Source: JANMCE01 sp963791625
Lineage (GTDB): Bacteria > Actinomycetota > Acidimicrobiia > Acidimicrobiales > Ilumatobacteraceae
Reading direction: 5' to 3'
DNA: 64,000 nucleotides
Assembly (NCBI GenBank): GCA_963791625.1
Contig: CAWBTA010000001.1
Coordinates: forward strand, 84,095 to 148,094
Within the stretch, counting starts at the first letter, position 1, and each line of letters starts with the position of its first letter. Under the pieces are notes generated by a model that worked only from the letters and a program-made list of their open reading frames with translations, was not told where the DNA came from and ran no database searches. This document shows positions 25,987 through 34,829 of the stretch, piece after piece. The position numbers and the translations under genes were made by a program.

Positions 25987-27519
25987 ATGGGCGTGTTGAA
26001 GCGTGAAGATTGGTACGACCTCGCTCGCGAGACGAACTGGACGCCACGGTTCGTTTCCGAAAGTGAGCTGTTTCCTGAGGAACTCGCCGGGTCGATGGGT
26101 ATTCCGGCTGAGGTCTGGGAAACGTGGGACGAGCCATACAAGGTGACCTTTACCGAGTACATGGAGACGCAACGCCAGAAAGACGCGGGCGCGTATTCGG
26201 TGAAGGCCGCCTTGTCGCGTAGCTCGTTCTTCGACTCGTCACCACCCGGATGGAAGAGCGTGTTGAAAGCCCACTACGGCGCGATCGCGCTGGGCGAGTA
26301 TGCGGCGGCGACGGCCGAAGCGCGCATGGCGCGGTTTGCGCGAGCGCCCGGCAATCGCAACATGGCCACGTTCGGCATGCTCGACGAAATTCGTCACGGC
26401 CAGATCCAGTTGTGGTTCCCCCACGAACTGTGCATCAAGGATCGCCAGTTCGACTGGGCTCACAAGGCGTACCACACCAACGAGTGGGGAGCGATCGCAG
26501 CAAAGGCCGTGCTCGACGACATGATGATGGCGCGCTCCGCGACCGAAGTGGCGATCATGCTGACCTTTGCGTTCGAGACCGGCTTCACGAACCTGCAATT
26601 CCTCGCGCTTGCCGCCGACGCGGCTGAAGCGGGCGACCACACGTTCTCGACGCTCATCTCCAGCATCCAGACCGATGAGTCGCGTCATGCGCAACAAGGG
26701 GCGCCCACGTTGCGCATCCTGGTCGAGCAGGGCCACGTCGCCGAAGCGCAGCAGATGATCGATGCCACCTTCTGGCGTTCGTGGCGGTTGTTTTCGCTGC
26801 TCACGGGAATCTCGATGGACTACTACACGCCGCTGTCGCATCGGAAGCGCCCATTCAAGGATTTCGTGAAGGAGTGGATCGTCAATCAGTTCGAGCGGGC
26901 CATCACCGATCTCGGCCTGAAGCGTCCGTGGTATTGGGACAACTTCCTTCGCACCGTCGACACGTATCACCACGAATTTCACATGGGCATCTGGTACTGG
27001 CGTCCGACGGTCTGGTGGAATGTGCCCGCCGGAGTCACGCCCGACGAGCGAGATTGGCTCGAAGACAATTACCCCGGTTGGAACGACACCTACGGCCGGA
27101 TGTGGGATGTGGTGGGCGCCAACATCATCGACGGCAAGATGGATCTCACTGGCCCGGCCACGCTGCCGCTCATCTGCAACATGTGCCAGATCCCGATTAC
27201 GGGCATGCCGCATGGAAAGTGGTCGAGTGACCAAGGCCCACGCGACTACTTCCTCGATCATGGCGGTCGTCGATACCACTTCTGCTCGAACGAGTGCCGG
27301 TGGATCTTCACGCTCGAACCTGATCGTTATGCCGGTCACCTGACAGTCGTCGATCGATTCCTCGCCGGCAAGATCCAGCCGATGGACCTCATGGGAGCTT
27401 TGCAATACATGAGCCTTGCGCCGGGTGAGATGGGCGACGATGCCGACGGCTATACGTGGGGTGAGACATATCGCGATCATCCGCGTTATGGCCACGCGGC
27501 GCGTGGGGCGGTGGTGTGA
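25987..27519 (+). CDS. toluene/alkene monooxygenase hydroxylase alpha subunit (TmoA/TouA-like)
   Basis: The 510-residue diiron hydroxylase subunit aligns by eye along its full length with toluene-4-monooxygenase TmoA. All six iron ligands fall at the same numbers: Glu104, Glu134, His137, Glu197, Glu231, His234, with DExRH and DESRH motifs. Gate Thr201 and pocket residues Ile100, Gln141, Phe196 and Phe205 are kept, but position 176 is Leu instead of Phe. Start ATG 25987 follows GGAGG; the longer open frame upstream runs through the EamA gene and is not used. First gene of a five-gene operon that oxidises an aromatic or alkene. Confidence 0.95.
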   Translation: MGVLKREDWYDLARETNWTPRFVSESELFPEELAGSMGIPAEVWETWDEPYKVTFTEYMETQRQKDAGAYSVKAALSRSSFFDSSPPGWKSVLKAHYGAIALGEYAAATAEARMARFARAPGNRNMATFGMLDEIRHGQIQLWFPHELCIKDRQFDWAHKAYHTNEWGAIAAKAVLDDMMMARSATEVAIMLTFAFETGFTNLQFLALAADAAEAGDHTFSTLISSIQTDESRHAQQGAPTLRILVEQGHVAEAQQMIDATFWRSWRLFSLLTGISMDYYTPLSHRKRPFKDFVKEWIVNQFERAITDLGLKRPWYWDNFLRTVDTYHHEFHMGIWYWRPTVWWNVPAGVTPDERDWLEDNYPGWNDTYGRMWDVVGANIIDGKMDLTGPATLPLICNMCQIPITGMPHGKWSSDQGPRDYFLDHGGRRYHFCSNECRWIFTLEPDRYAGHLTVVDRFLAGKIQPMDLMGALQYMSLAPGEMGDDADGYTWGETYRDHPRYGHAARGAVV

Positions 27520-27520
27520 A

Positions 27521-27778
27521 ATGGCCCTGTTCCCGTTGGTCAGTAACTTCGAGAACGACTTCGTGATCCAACTGTTGCCGGTCGATACCGATGACACCAT
27601 GGATCAGGTCGCCGAAAAGGCGGCGTTCCACTCGGTCGCCCGACGCATGTGGGGTTTGCCGGAAGGCACGGTGCTTCGGGTTCGTGAACAGGACGCCAAA
27701 GAGCCCCTTGCCCGTGACACGACCGTGTTGGCCAGCGGGCTCGGCCCGATGGCGTGCATCGTGGTGTATGCGGAATGA
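27521..27778 (+). CDS. monooxygenase hydroxylase gamma subunit (TmoB-like)
   Basis: The small 85-residue protein MALFPLVSNFENDFV... matches the ubiquitin-like TmoB/TouB subunit in length and opening (usually about 84 residues) and in its VLRVREQD segment. It starts two bases after the alpha-subunit stop and overlaps the Rieske gene by four bases. It is part of the hydroxylase complex with the alpha and beta subunits. Confidence 0.9.
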   Translation: MALFPLVSNFENDFVIQLLPVDTDDTMDQVAEKAAFHSVARRMWGLPEGTVLRVREQDAKEPLARDTTVLASGLGPMACIVVYAE

Positions 27779-28107
27779 CCTGGACGTCGCTCGGCTCCCT
27801 CGACGATCTCTGGGAGGGTGACATTCGCGGCGTGCAGGTCGACGGCCATGAGCTCATCGTGTTGCGACTCGATGGCGGTGAGCTGCGGGCGTACCAGGGC
27901 ATCTGCCCGCATCAAGAACAGCGGCTCGACGAGGGCGAGTTCGACGGGGGCAAGATCATCTGCTTCGGCCACCTGTGGGAGTTCGACGCTGCGACCGGAA
28001 CGGGAGTCAATCCGAGGGGTTGCACGTTGGCCCGTTACCCGATCGAAATTGTCGATGACGAGGTCCGAGTCTCGACGGCGGGCGTCGTGCCCCTCTATTC
28101 GTTCTAG
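27775..28107 (+). CDS. Rieske ferredoxin (TmoC-like)
   Basis: The 110-residue protein has the two Rieske 2Fe-2S motifs, Cys44-Pro-His46 and Cys63-Phe-Gly-His66, at the same spacing as in T4MO TmoC. It carries electrons from a reductase to the diiron hydroxylase. The start is the ATG in the ATGA overlap with tmoB. The operon has no reductase (TmoF) gene, so the electron source must lie elsewhere. Confidence 0.93.
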   Translation: MTWTSLGSLDDLWEGDIRGVQVDGHELIVLRLDGGELRAYQGICPHQEQRLDEGEFDGGKIICFGHLWEFDAATGTGVNPRGCTLARYPIEIVDDEVRVSTAGVVPLYSF

Positions 28108-28119
28108 AAAGGTTGACAC

Positions 28120-28413
28120 ATGAGTTCATCAACGATGGTCGGGCCGATCGTCCGCTGCGGCGACGTGGCCGACGCGGTCGCCGAAGCAGCAGTCATCGAC
28201 AACCCGAGCCGGAATGTCACCGTCGAGGACCACACCGCGTACCTACGAGTGCAGTGCGCCGACGAGTGCGTCATACGGCGCGACACGATGCAGGAAACGC
28301 TGGGCCGACCGTTCGAGATGCGCGAACTCGAAGTGAATCTCGCATCGTTCGCCGGCCAGATCGAAACCACCACCGACCACGTCCGCTTCTTCGTTTCGGG
28401 AGTTCCGTCATGA
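28120..28413 (+). CDS. monooxygenase effector/coupling protein (TmoD-like)
   Basis: The 97-residue protein MSSSTMVGPIVRCGDVADAV... fits the MmoB/TmoD coupling-protein family in length and layout, with the conserved VGPxxR-type opening and an IETTTDHVRFF end. It binds the hydroxylase and controls access to the diiron site. A GAAAGG site precedes the ATG at 28120, and it overlaps the beta-subunit gene by ATGA. Confidence 0.92.
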   Translation: MSSSTMVGPIVRCGDVADAVAEAAVIDNPSRNVTVEDHTAYLRVQCADECVIRRDTMQETLGRPFEMRELEVNLASFAGQIETTTDHVRFFVSGVPS

Positions 28414-29402
28414 CCGACGCACCGCAGGTACTGCAACCGCTTCGCACCTGGAGCCACCTCGCCGGTAACAAACGCAAGCCAACCGAGTACGAGGCCGTGT
28501 CGGTCAATCTGCACTATCACACTGATACCCCTGAGGCGACGTGGGAACTCTCTCCCGAAGTCTTCATGAACAAGTGGTACCTGAAGCACCGCGATCAGAG
28601 CCCGCTGACCCATCCCGACTGGAATGCGTATCGCGATCCTGAGCAGGTGGTGTACCGCACGTACGTCGCGAGCCAGGACGACCGAGAGACGTACGTGATG
28701 GCGATGCTCGATGAGCACGATCGCCTCGGTCACGACGGCAAGCTTGACGCTGATTGGGTCAGCGCGCTGGCCCGCTGGTACACGCCGTCGCGCTACCCAG
28801 CCCATCTGCTGCAGATGGCGTCGGCGTACGTAGGTCAGATGGCGCCTGCCTCCACCATCACGACGCCGTTCTATTTCCAAACGGCCGACGAGATGCGCGT
28901 CGTACAGCACACTGCGTATCGCACCCGCGAACTCGCGAACCGGTTCACAACCAGTGGGTTCGCACGCGACGAACGGTCCACGTGGGAGACCGATTACATC
29001 TGGCAGGGCTTCCGGGAGCTGCTCGAACGCCTACTGGTCACCTGGGATTGGGCCGAAGCGTTCGTGGCCCTCAACCTCGTCGCCAAACCCGTGCACGACG
29101 CGGCCGTCCTCGGTCAGCTCGCGGCAGCGGCCGACGCCCACGGCGATCGAGTCCTGCGCTACCTGGCCGACAGTCATCTCGCCGACACCGAACGCTCACG
29201 AACCTGGACATCGGCGCTGGTCGCCATGGCGCTCGCGGAGCCCGGCAACACTGAAGTGATGCACGGTTGGCTCGCCGCGTGGCTTCCGCTGGCCGAGCGA
29301 GCGGCACACGCCTACCTCGACAGCCTGCCGGGAGTTTCCGGCTCTGCCGAAGCGGCAATGGCCTCGGTCACCGACTGGCACCGCAGCCTCGGCCTTGCGT
29401 GA
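28410..29402 (+). CDS. monooxygenase hydroxylase beta subunit (TmoE-like)
   Basis: The 330-residue protein contains LRTWSHLAGNKRKPTEYE near the start and TWELSPEVFMNKWYLKHRDQSPL, typical of TmoE/TouE beta subunits. It has the same helical fold as the alpha subunit but lacks iron ligands. It closes the operon, and a GGCTGC/GCAGCC hairpin follows it. Confidence 0.93.
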   Translation: MTDAPQVLQPLRTWSHLAGNKRKPTEYEAVSVNLHYHTDTPEATWELSPEVFMNKWYLKHRDQSPLTHPDWNAYRDPEQVVYRTYVASQDDRETYVMAMLDEHDRLGHDGKLDADWVSALARWYTPSRYPAHLLQMASAYVGQMAPASTITTPFYFQTADEMRVVQHTAYRTRELANRFTTSGFARDERSTWETDYIWQGFRELLERLLVTWDWAEAFVALNLVAKPVHDAAVLGQLAAAADAHGDRVLRYLADSHLADTERSRTWTSALVAMALAEPGNTEVMHGWLAAWLPLAERAAHAYLDSLPGVSGSAEAAMASVTDWHRSLGLA

Positions 29403-29408
29403 CTGAAC

Positions 29409-29444
29409 GGCTGCTTCACCACGCTGCATGAAGCGACTGCAGCC
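29409..29444 (+). terminator. hairpin after the monooxygenase operon
   Basis: GGCTGC (29409-29414) pairs with GCAGCC (29439-29444), and an inner TTC/GAA pair extends the stem with a bulge. It lies seven bases after the beta-subunit stop and has no clear T run. Rho-independent action is plausible only. Confidence 0.4.
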
Positions 29445-29457
29445 TCAGTTGATTCCG

Positions 29458-30144
29458 TTACGGCTCGACTCCAAGCGCCCGGAGCCTTGCCTCGAAAGCG
29501 GCGGCGCGAGCCTTTGCTTCGTCCGCCTCGGCCTTCGCCTGAATCGCCTCTGAGCGCGCTGCTCGTTCGGCCGAGAGCAGCCGACCGTACAGCTCGGAGT
29601 CTTCCGAGAAAACATGCCCGTCTGGCGTGCGTACCTTGACCTCGCCGTCGACAATCTCGATAGTCAGACCACCGAGGGGCTCGATTGGTTTGCCCGTCCA
29701 TGCAACGAACTCGGTCGTACCGGGTACCAGACGGCGTGCGGCACCGAGCGCGGGTTCGGTGCTCACGAGGTACACATCAACGCCGAGCGAGATGTATCTC
29801 GCGGCTTTCGCGCTCAAGCCGTCGAACGTGTCGGTCGGTGAAGGCACCTCAACGACGACGCCGGGAAACGGCGAGTCGGCGTCTGATTGGCGATAGGAAC
29901 TCGACCCGGAATCGAGAGCGCCGGCGGGAAGTGTCATCAGATCGGGAGCGACCGCGTTTCCGCCATCGGGCGGGTACCAGTTCATGTCTCGGTATACGAC
30001 CGTGCCGGGGCCCACGTAATGATTGGCGACCATACCTATGGCATCGATGATGCGTCGATGCTTCGGGTTCTCCGGCATCTTCAGCGTGTCTGGATCGATG
30101 TTGTCATCGACATCGAGGCAGTCAACGGTGGTTGGCATGAGCAT
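29458..30144 (-). CDS. Uma2-family PD-(D/E)XK nuclease-like protein
   Basis: About 228 residues. The core has APDLMTL near residue 65, VVVEVPSPTD near residue 92 and KAARYISLGVDVYLVS after it, the Uma2 restriction-nuclease-like pattern. The C-terminal 50 residues are charged and probably a coiled coil (SEAIQAKAEADEAKARAAAFEA). The first of two adjacent ATG codons, at 30144, sits seven bases after GGAGG. Function of Uma2 proteins is not established. A second, shorter Uma2 gene lies at 63.3 kb. Confidence 0.85.
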   Translation of the reverse strand: MLMPTTVDCLDVDDNIDPDTLKMPENPKHRRIIDAIGMVANHYVGPGTVVYRDMNWYPPDGGNAVAPDLMTLPAGALDSGSSSYRQSDADSPFPGVVVEVPSPTDTFDGLSAKAARYISLGVDVYLVSTEPALGAARRLVPGTTEFVAWTGKPIEPLGGLTIEIVDGEVKVRTPDGHVFSEDSELYGRLLSAERAARSEAIQAKAEADEAKARAAAFEARLRALGVEP

Positions 30145-30190
30145 AAGGCTACCTCCGGCCTTGATCGGTAGTGCTTCGAATGTTGTGGCA

Positions 30191-30217
30191 CACACCCGAC
30201 GGTACCGAGACGGTGTG
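30191..30217. promoter_or_regulatory. inverted repeat in divergent Uma2-PhyH intergenic region
   Basis: CACACC at 30191-30196 and GGTGTG at 30212-30217 form a 6-base dyad with a 15-base spacer between the two divergent genes. It could be an operator, but it is short and may be chance. Confidence 0.25.
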
Positions 30218-30279
30218 ACACAGTTGGCTGAGTGACAAACCCGACACCCGCAGCGTCCGCTCGTGAAAGGATTTGAGAT

Positions 30280-31062
30280 ATGTCCACCACCGACGGCGCG
30301 ACGCATGCGCTCAGCGCCGAACAACTGGAGGTATTTCACCGTGACGGGGTGATTGTGTTGCCAGGCCGTTTCAGTGTTGACGAGGTCGAGCGGATCAACG
30401 CCACGCTGGCCACGCTGCTGGAGGAAGTGGTCCCTGAAAACATCCGGGAGAAGTCGAGCGGTGTCGTGCGAACCGCAATGGGTCTGCACAAGCGCCACGC
30501 CCTCTTCCTGGACCTCGTGAACGACCCACGGTTCCTGGTTCCGGCGCGCCAGGTGCTGGGCGAGGGTGCGATGTACGCCCAGCAGGTGAAGGTGAACGCG
30601 AAGGAAGCCTTCACCGGAGAACAATGGCAGTGGCACTACGACTTCGCGACCCACCATCATGAAGACGGCGTCCCCGAGCCGCTCGCGCTGAACCTCCACA
30701 TCTTCCTGGACGACGTGACCGAGTTCAACGGGCCGCTCATGTTTGTCCGCGGTTCACACCAAGACGGACCGGCCGCGACATCGCTCGATACGATCACGAC
30801 CAGCTTCCCGCTGTGGACCGTGGGCCCCGAGGTCGTGCGCCCGCTCGCCGAGCGTGGCGGCCTGGTGTGTCCGAAAGGACCCGCAGGCACCATGTTGATG
30901 TTCGGCGACGCTCTTGTGCACGCTTCTCCTCCCAACATGTCGCCGTGGGGGCGTCGGATCTTCTCGCTGATCGTCAACCCCGTGTCCAACCAGCAGCGCA
31001 ACAACAAACGCCCTGATCACTTCCATCACCGCGACACCACGCCACTCGTCGAACGCACGTAA
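30280..31062 (+). CDS. phytanoyl-CoA dioxygenase (PhyH) family protein
   Basis: The 260-residue non-heme iron/2-oxoglutarate dioxygenase-type protein has the metal motif HYDFATHH near residue 127 (His-X-Asp), SLIVNP near the C terminus and a likely distal iron His in the FGDALVHASPPNMS stretch. A GAAAGGA site precedes the start. The substrate class (alkyl chain, amino acid or natural product) is unknown. It is flanked by an antisense Uma2 gene and the B12-domain gene, so it stands alone. Confidence 0.85.
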   Translation: MSTTDGATHALSAEQLEVFHRDGVIVLPGRFSVDEVERINATLATLLEEVVPENIREKSSGVVRTAMGLHKRHALFLDLVNDPRFLVPARQVLGEGAMYAQQVKVNAKEAFTGEQWQWHYDFATHHHEDGVPEPLALNLHIFLDDVTEFNGPLMFVRGSHQDGPAATSLDTITTSFPLWTVGPEVVRPLAERGGLVCPKGPAGTMLMFGDALVHASPPNMSPWGRRIFSLIVNPVSNQQRNNKRPDHFHHRDTTPLVERT

Positions 31063-31217
31063 GCGCATCGGTGATGAACTGCTGACGGGTCCAGCAGAGC
31101 GCCGCTGTCTCGGCAACTCGCTATGGCATCGAGATGTTCCCCACGACGGTAGCCCTCGCTGAAGCACGGTAGCGTTTGGATACACCCATTCGGCATTCTC
31201 GAAATTTGGCAGTGCGA

Positions 31218-32903
31218 CTATTGCTGAAGTCGGGCTTGGTTGGCGAGGAGGTCGACGAGGTCTTCGACGTGTTCGACGCAGTGAATGTTCAGGGCGGTAA
31301 GGCGAGGACGGGCGTCGACGGGGAGCGCTTCGCCGGTGTCTTGGTTGAGGATGCCGCCCATGAAGATGCCACCGTTCCAGCCGGTGCGGTGGCGCTCGGC
31401 CATGAGCCGCTCGCCGAGCTCGATGGCATTGCCGTTGTAGGTGGCGAGCACGATGGCGTCGGCGTCCTCGTCGAGAGCGGCGCGCATGACTCCGTCAATC
31501 GAGGTCGCCGCGCTGAGCAGGATGACCTCGGCGCCAAAGCGGGGCAGCGCCTTTGCGAGCGCGTCGCGCACGAGGTTGTGGACTTCGAGGACGGCAAGCA
31601 CAACTCGCACACCGTCCAGCCTTGGGCTGTCCGCCCGGCCGACTCGGGAGGCGACGTCTCGGATCTGCGAGGCCTTCCACGGTTCCAACGTCGCGATCTC
31701 ATCCGGGGCGACGAGATCGACGCGTTCCTCCAGGTCGGGCATTGTGGTTCGGCGCATGGCGAGCAGCACTTGGGCGGCGTCGGTGATGTCTACGCCGTCG
31801 GCCGCGAACACCTGCAAGGCTCGATCTCGGAAGGCGAGCCCGTAGTTGGCAACACGGGCGCCGACGGCTTCGAGCCGTTCCCAGTCGTACATGTTCGGGG
31901 CCTTGCGGACCTCGCGTTCGAGTTCGCGGGCGATGAGGTGGACCTCGATGATTTCGGCTGGGCTGGGGATCCGTTCGGCCTCGGTGAGGGGTACCGGGTT
32001 GATGGCGTGCCCGGTCGGGCGGCGAAGCTGCACGGCGATGTCACACATCAGCTGCGCCGTGGTCACCGCTAGGTTCCGGGCCCGATTGCCGGGTTGCTGA
32101 TCGACGGTGTTGCCGTAGATCATGGAGCCGATCGAGTCCCGCCCACGTAGGTCGTCGAGCGCGAAATGGACGATGGCGCGGTGCTCCGGGTTACGAATGG
32201 TGTTGCCGTAGCACTGGGCCAGGCGGGCACCGATCAACGTCTCTACCGCGTACATCTCGATCGCCGCCCATCCGACGTACGACCCGAAGTGGGCGGCCTG
32301 CGTGCCGGTGCCGTCCTCCAGATTCGAGTGGGCCAGACCGCCCCGGTCCCGGATCGCGGCGATGGCGGCGAGCGCCCGGACAGTCGCTTCGGTCAACGCG
32401 ACGTCGTCGAAACCTCCGATGATGTCATACGACGAGTATTGGCTGACGTTGCCGATGGTGGTGATGCCCGCGGTGAGCGCCCGGCACGTGTTTTGGAAGC
32501 CGGCGGGCAGGCCGATCATGTAGTCGCCGGTGTGGGGTTGAATGGGCACGGCCTGCGCCAACCGCTCCCACTGGTCGGCATCGATGCGGGGGCCGGTCTC
32601 CTTCGTGGTCAGGTGCCGTTCGGTCTCCGGTACCCCCATCGCCCGGTCGAAGGCCAGGCCGAACCGGTCGACGCTGTGCCCTTCGGCGGCAAGCGCATCG
32701 TGCACCGTGCGGAGCGCATCCTCGGTGGCCGCCCACGTCGAAAGCCCAACATGCATGTGGTACGTCAACCGACCTTCGTCGCGGCTCCGACGCTTGTAGG
32801 CGGCTTCGGACGGCGCACCTTTCGACCGCAAGAACGCGGTCACCGGAATCGTGGTCGGAGCGGCGGCACGGCCTTCGGCGATGAGTTGCGCGGCTGGTTT
32901 CAT
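31218..32903 (-). CDS. B12-binding-domain protein with mutase-like barrel, function unknown
   Basis: In this 561-residue protein the first 420 residues form a probable TIM barrel (GLPAGFQNT near 131, TTIGNVSQYSSYDIIGG near 148, NLEDGTGTQ near 194). Residues 430-555 form a cobalamin-binding-like Rossmann domain ending in FMGGILNQD. The expected DxHxxG of B12 proteins appears as EVHNLV, so His442 is present but Asp and Gly are replaced. It lies three bases after the leucine dehydrogenase gene, the last of an amino-acid catabolic operon. It may be a carbon-skeleton mutase relative, but I could not match it to a named mutase. Confidence 0.7.
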   Translation of the reverse strand: MKPAAQLIAEGRAAAPTTIPVTAFLRSKGAPSEAAYKRRSRDEGRLTYHMHVGLSTWAATEDALRTVHDALAAEGHSVDRFGLAFDRAMGVPETERHLTTKETGPRIDADQWERLAQAVPIQPHTGDYMIGLPAGFQNTCRALTAGITTIGNVSQYSSYDIIGGFDDVALTEATVRALAAIAAIRDRGGLAHSNLEDGTGTQAAHFGSYVGWAAIEMYAVETLIGARLAQCYGNTIRNPEHRAIVHFALDDLRGRDSIGSMIYGNTVDQQPGNRARNLAVTTAQLMCDIAVQLRRPTGHAINPVPLTEAERIPSPAEIIEVHLIARELEREVRKAPNMYDWERLEAVGARVANYGLAFRDRALQVFAADGVDITDAAQVLLAMRRTTMPDLEERVDLVAPDEIATLEPWKASQIRDVASRVGRADSPRLDGVRVVLAVLEVHNLVRDALAKALPRFGAEVILLSAATSIDGVMRAALDEDADAIVLATYNGNAIELGERLMAERHRTGWNGGIFMGGILNQDTGEALPVDARPRLTALNIHCVEHVEDLVDLLANQARLQQ

Positions 32904-32906
32904 CGC

Positions 32907-34004
32907 TCAGCCATGGCGGGATGTGAAGTTGGTGTCGAGCAAGCGGACCTTGTTGATGGCATCGATACGGGCCTCGGCAATTCGGTCGGCAGCCTTGTAG
33001 TACGGGATGCCATCCCGCTCGGAAATGGCGAACACCTCAAGGGTACGGTCATACACGCGGCGCACATTTGCCCATGCCCGCTCGGGTTGGAACCCACCTT
33101 TGCGGAAGCGGTCGGTGTCAAAAATCGTGCCACCGGAGTTGGCGATGTAGTCCACTGCGTAGACGAAGCCCCGTGACTGCAACTCGTCGCCGTGGCGTTC
33201 CTCGGCCAGAATGTTGTTGGCCGAGCCCGCCACGATTTTCACCTTCAGCTGCTGCAGCGTGACGTCATTGATGACCGCACCGAGGGCGTAGGGGGCGAAG
33301 ATGTCGGCAGCAACGGAGTAGATCTCATCCGGCGCGCAAGCGGCCACACCGAACTCGGCGACCGCGGCGGCGACCTTGTCGGCGTCAACGTCGGTGACGG
33401 TGACGCGGGCGCCTTCGTCGACCAGAAGTTTCAGCGCCTTCGAACCGCAGACACCCAGGCCCTGCAGTGCAACGGTCCGTCCGCGAAGACTTGTGTCGCC
33501 CCACACCTTCAGCGCGCAGGCTTTGGTGGCCAGCACCGAGCTGAGCGCGGTGGCAGGCGAGATATCGCCCGCGCCGCCGGCGTGGACCGGGAGGGTGACG
33601 ACGTGGTTGGTTTCGCTGTAGAGGGTCTCCATATCGTCCAGCGTGGTGCCGACGTCTTCGCCGGTGATGTATTCGCCTCCGAGTTGGTCGATAAATCGAC
33701 CCATCGCCCGCATCAGCGCCTCGGACTTGTCGGCCTTGGGGTCACCGATGATGACTGCTTTGCCGCCGCCCAAGTCCACGCCGGCCGCGGCGTACTTGTA
33801 GGTCATGCCACGGGCCAGTCGCATGGCGTCGAAGATGGCGTCCTGCTCGTTGGCGTAGGTCCACATTCGTAGGCCACCTGTGGCCGGTCCGAGCGCGGTG
33901 GAGTGAATGGCGATGACGGCGCGCAGGCCGGAGTCGGTGTCGTTGCACATCACCACCTTCTTGAATTTGTGCTGCTGCATGTAATCGAGAATGCGTGCGT
34001 CCAT
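32907..34004 (-). CDS. leucine/valine dehydrogenase
   Basis: The 365-residue Glu/Leu/Phe/Val dehydrogenase family enzyme has the substrate Lys in GGLRMWTY...MTYKYAAAGVDLGGGK (catalytic region near residues 42-80) and the NAD fold with GLGVCGSKAL near residue 180. It deaminates branched-chain amino acids to 2-oxo acids with NAD. It sits between an SDR and the B12-domain gene and downstream of the 2-oxoacid:ferredoxin oxidoreductase that could use its product. An AAGGAA site precedes the ATG. Confidence 0.92.
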   Translation of the reverse strand: MDARILDYMQQHKFKKVVMCNDTDSGLRAVIAIHSTALGPATGGLRMWTYANEQDAIFDAMRLARGMTYKYAAAGVDLGGGKAVIIGDPKADKSEALMRAMGRFIDQLGGEYITGEDVGTTLDDMETLYSETNHVVTLPVHAGGAGDISPATALSSVLATKACALKVWGDTSLRGRTVALQGLGVCGSKALKLLVDEGARVTVTDVDADKVAAAVAEFGVAACAPDEIYSVAADIFAPYALGAVINDVTLQQLKVKIVAGSANNILAEERHGDELQSRGFVYAVDYIANSGGTIFDTDRFRKGGFQPERAWANVRRVYDRTLEVFAISERDGIPYYKAADRIAEARIDAINKVRLLDTNFTSRHG

Positions 34005-34033
34005 GGGTGCGTTCCTTTGATGATGGGGCGGAG

Positions 34034-34804
34034 TTAGGCCGCGGTGTAGCCGCCGTCGACCAGCAAGATGGCGCCGGTGACGTAGCTGGAGGCGTCGGAT
34101 GCGAAGAACACGACCGGGCCGACCAGTTCTTCGGGGAGGCCACGGCGACCCATGGGCGTGAACTGCAGCACCTGGGATCGCTTCTCGGGACGTGAGTGCT
34201 CATCGGTGGCGCCGCTCATGATGTTCTCGAAATAGCCGGGCGAGAACGCGTTGACGCGGATACCGCGATCGGCCCACTCGACCGCCATTGTGCGGGTCAT
34301 CTGGTTCACGCCACCCTTGGCTGCGGCGTACGCGGTGAGTCCCTTGATCCCGACGTCGCCGGCGATGGAGGAGTTGTTCACAATCGAGCCGCCGGTTCCC
34401 TGTCGCAGCATTTGGCGGGCGGCGAACTGGGAGCAGTTGAAGTAGCCCTTCAGGTTGATGTTGAGCACCTGATCCCAGGCGTCTTCGGCCACGTCTTCGG
34501 CTGGTTCGATGATGTCGATGCCAGCGTTGTTGACCAGCACGTCCAGGTGCCCGTAGGCCGCCACGGTGCGCTCGATGAGTTCGCTGCAGCTGTCCCGGTC
34601 GGCGGTATCTACCCGCAGCGCCATCGCGGTGCCACCGTTGTCGACGATCTCTTGGGCGGTTACTTCGGCTTCGGCCAACGTGCGCGAGCACACCACAACG
34701 GTCGCTCCGTGTTGGGCCACACCGAGGGCGATGGCCTTGCCAAGGCCCCGGCCGGAACCGGTGATGATGACGACCTTGCCGGTCAGATCGAAAAGCGTTG
34801 TCAT
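34034..34804 (-). CDS. short-chain dehydrogenase/reductase
   Basis: A 256-residue classical SDR with TGSGRGLGKAIAL near residue 16, NNAGI near residue 91 and YAAAKGGVNQM near residue 161. A strong AAGGAG site sits before the ATG at 34804. It is the second gene of the operon, 25 bases after the oxidoreductase and 29 before leucine dehydrogenase. It could reduce a 2-oxo or 3-oxo intermediate of the same pathway, but this is not demonstrated. Confidence 0.9.
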   Translation of the reverse strand: MTTLFDLTGKVVIITGSGRGLGKAIALGVAQHGATVVVCSRTLAEAEVTAQEIVDNGGTAMALRVDTADRDSCSELIERTVAAYGHLDVLVNNAGIDIIEPAEDVAEDAWDQVLNINLKGYFNCSQFAARQMLRQGTGGSIVNNSSIAGDVGIKGLTAYAAAKGGVNQMTRTMAVEWADRGIRVNAFSPGYFENIMSGATDEHSRPEKRSQVLQFTPMGRRGLPEELVGPVVFFASDASSYVTGAILLVDGGYTAA

Positions 34805-34829
34805 GGGAACTCCTTGGGAACGGGTCGGG

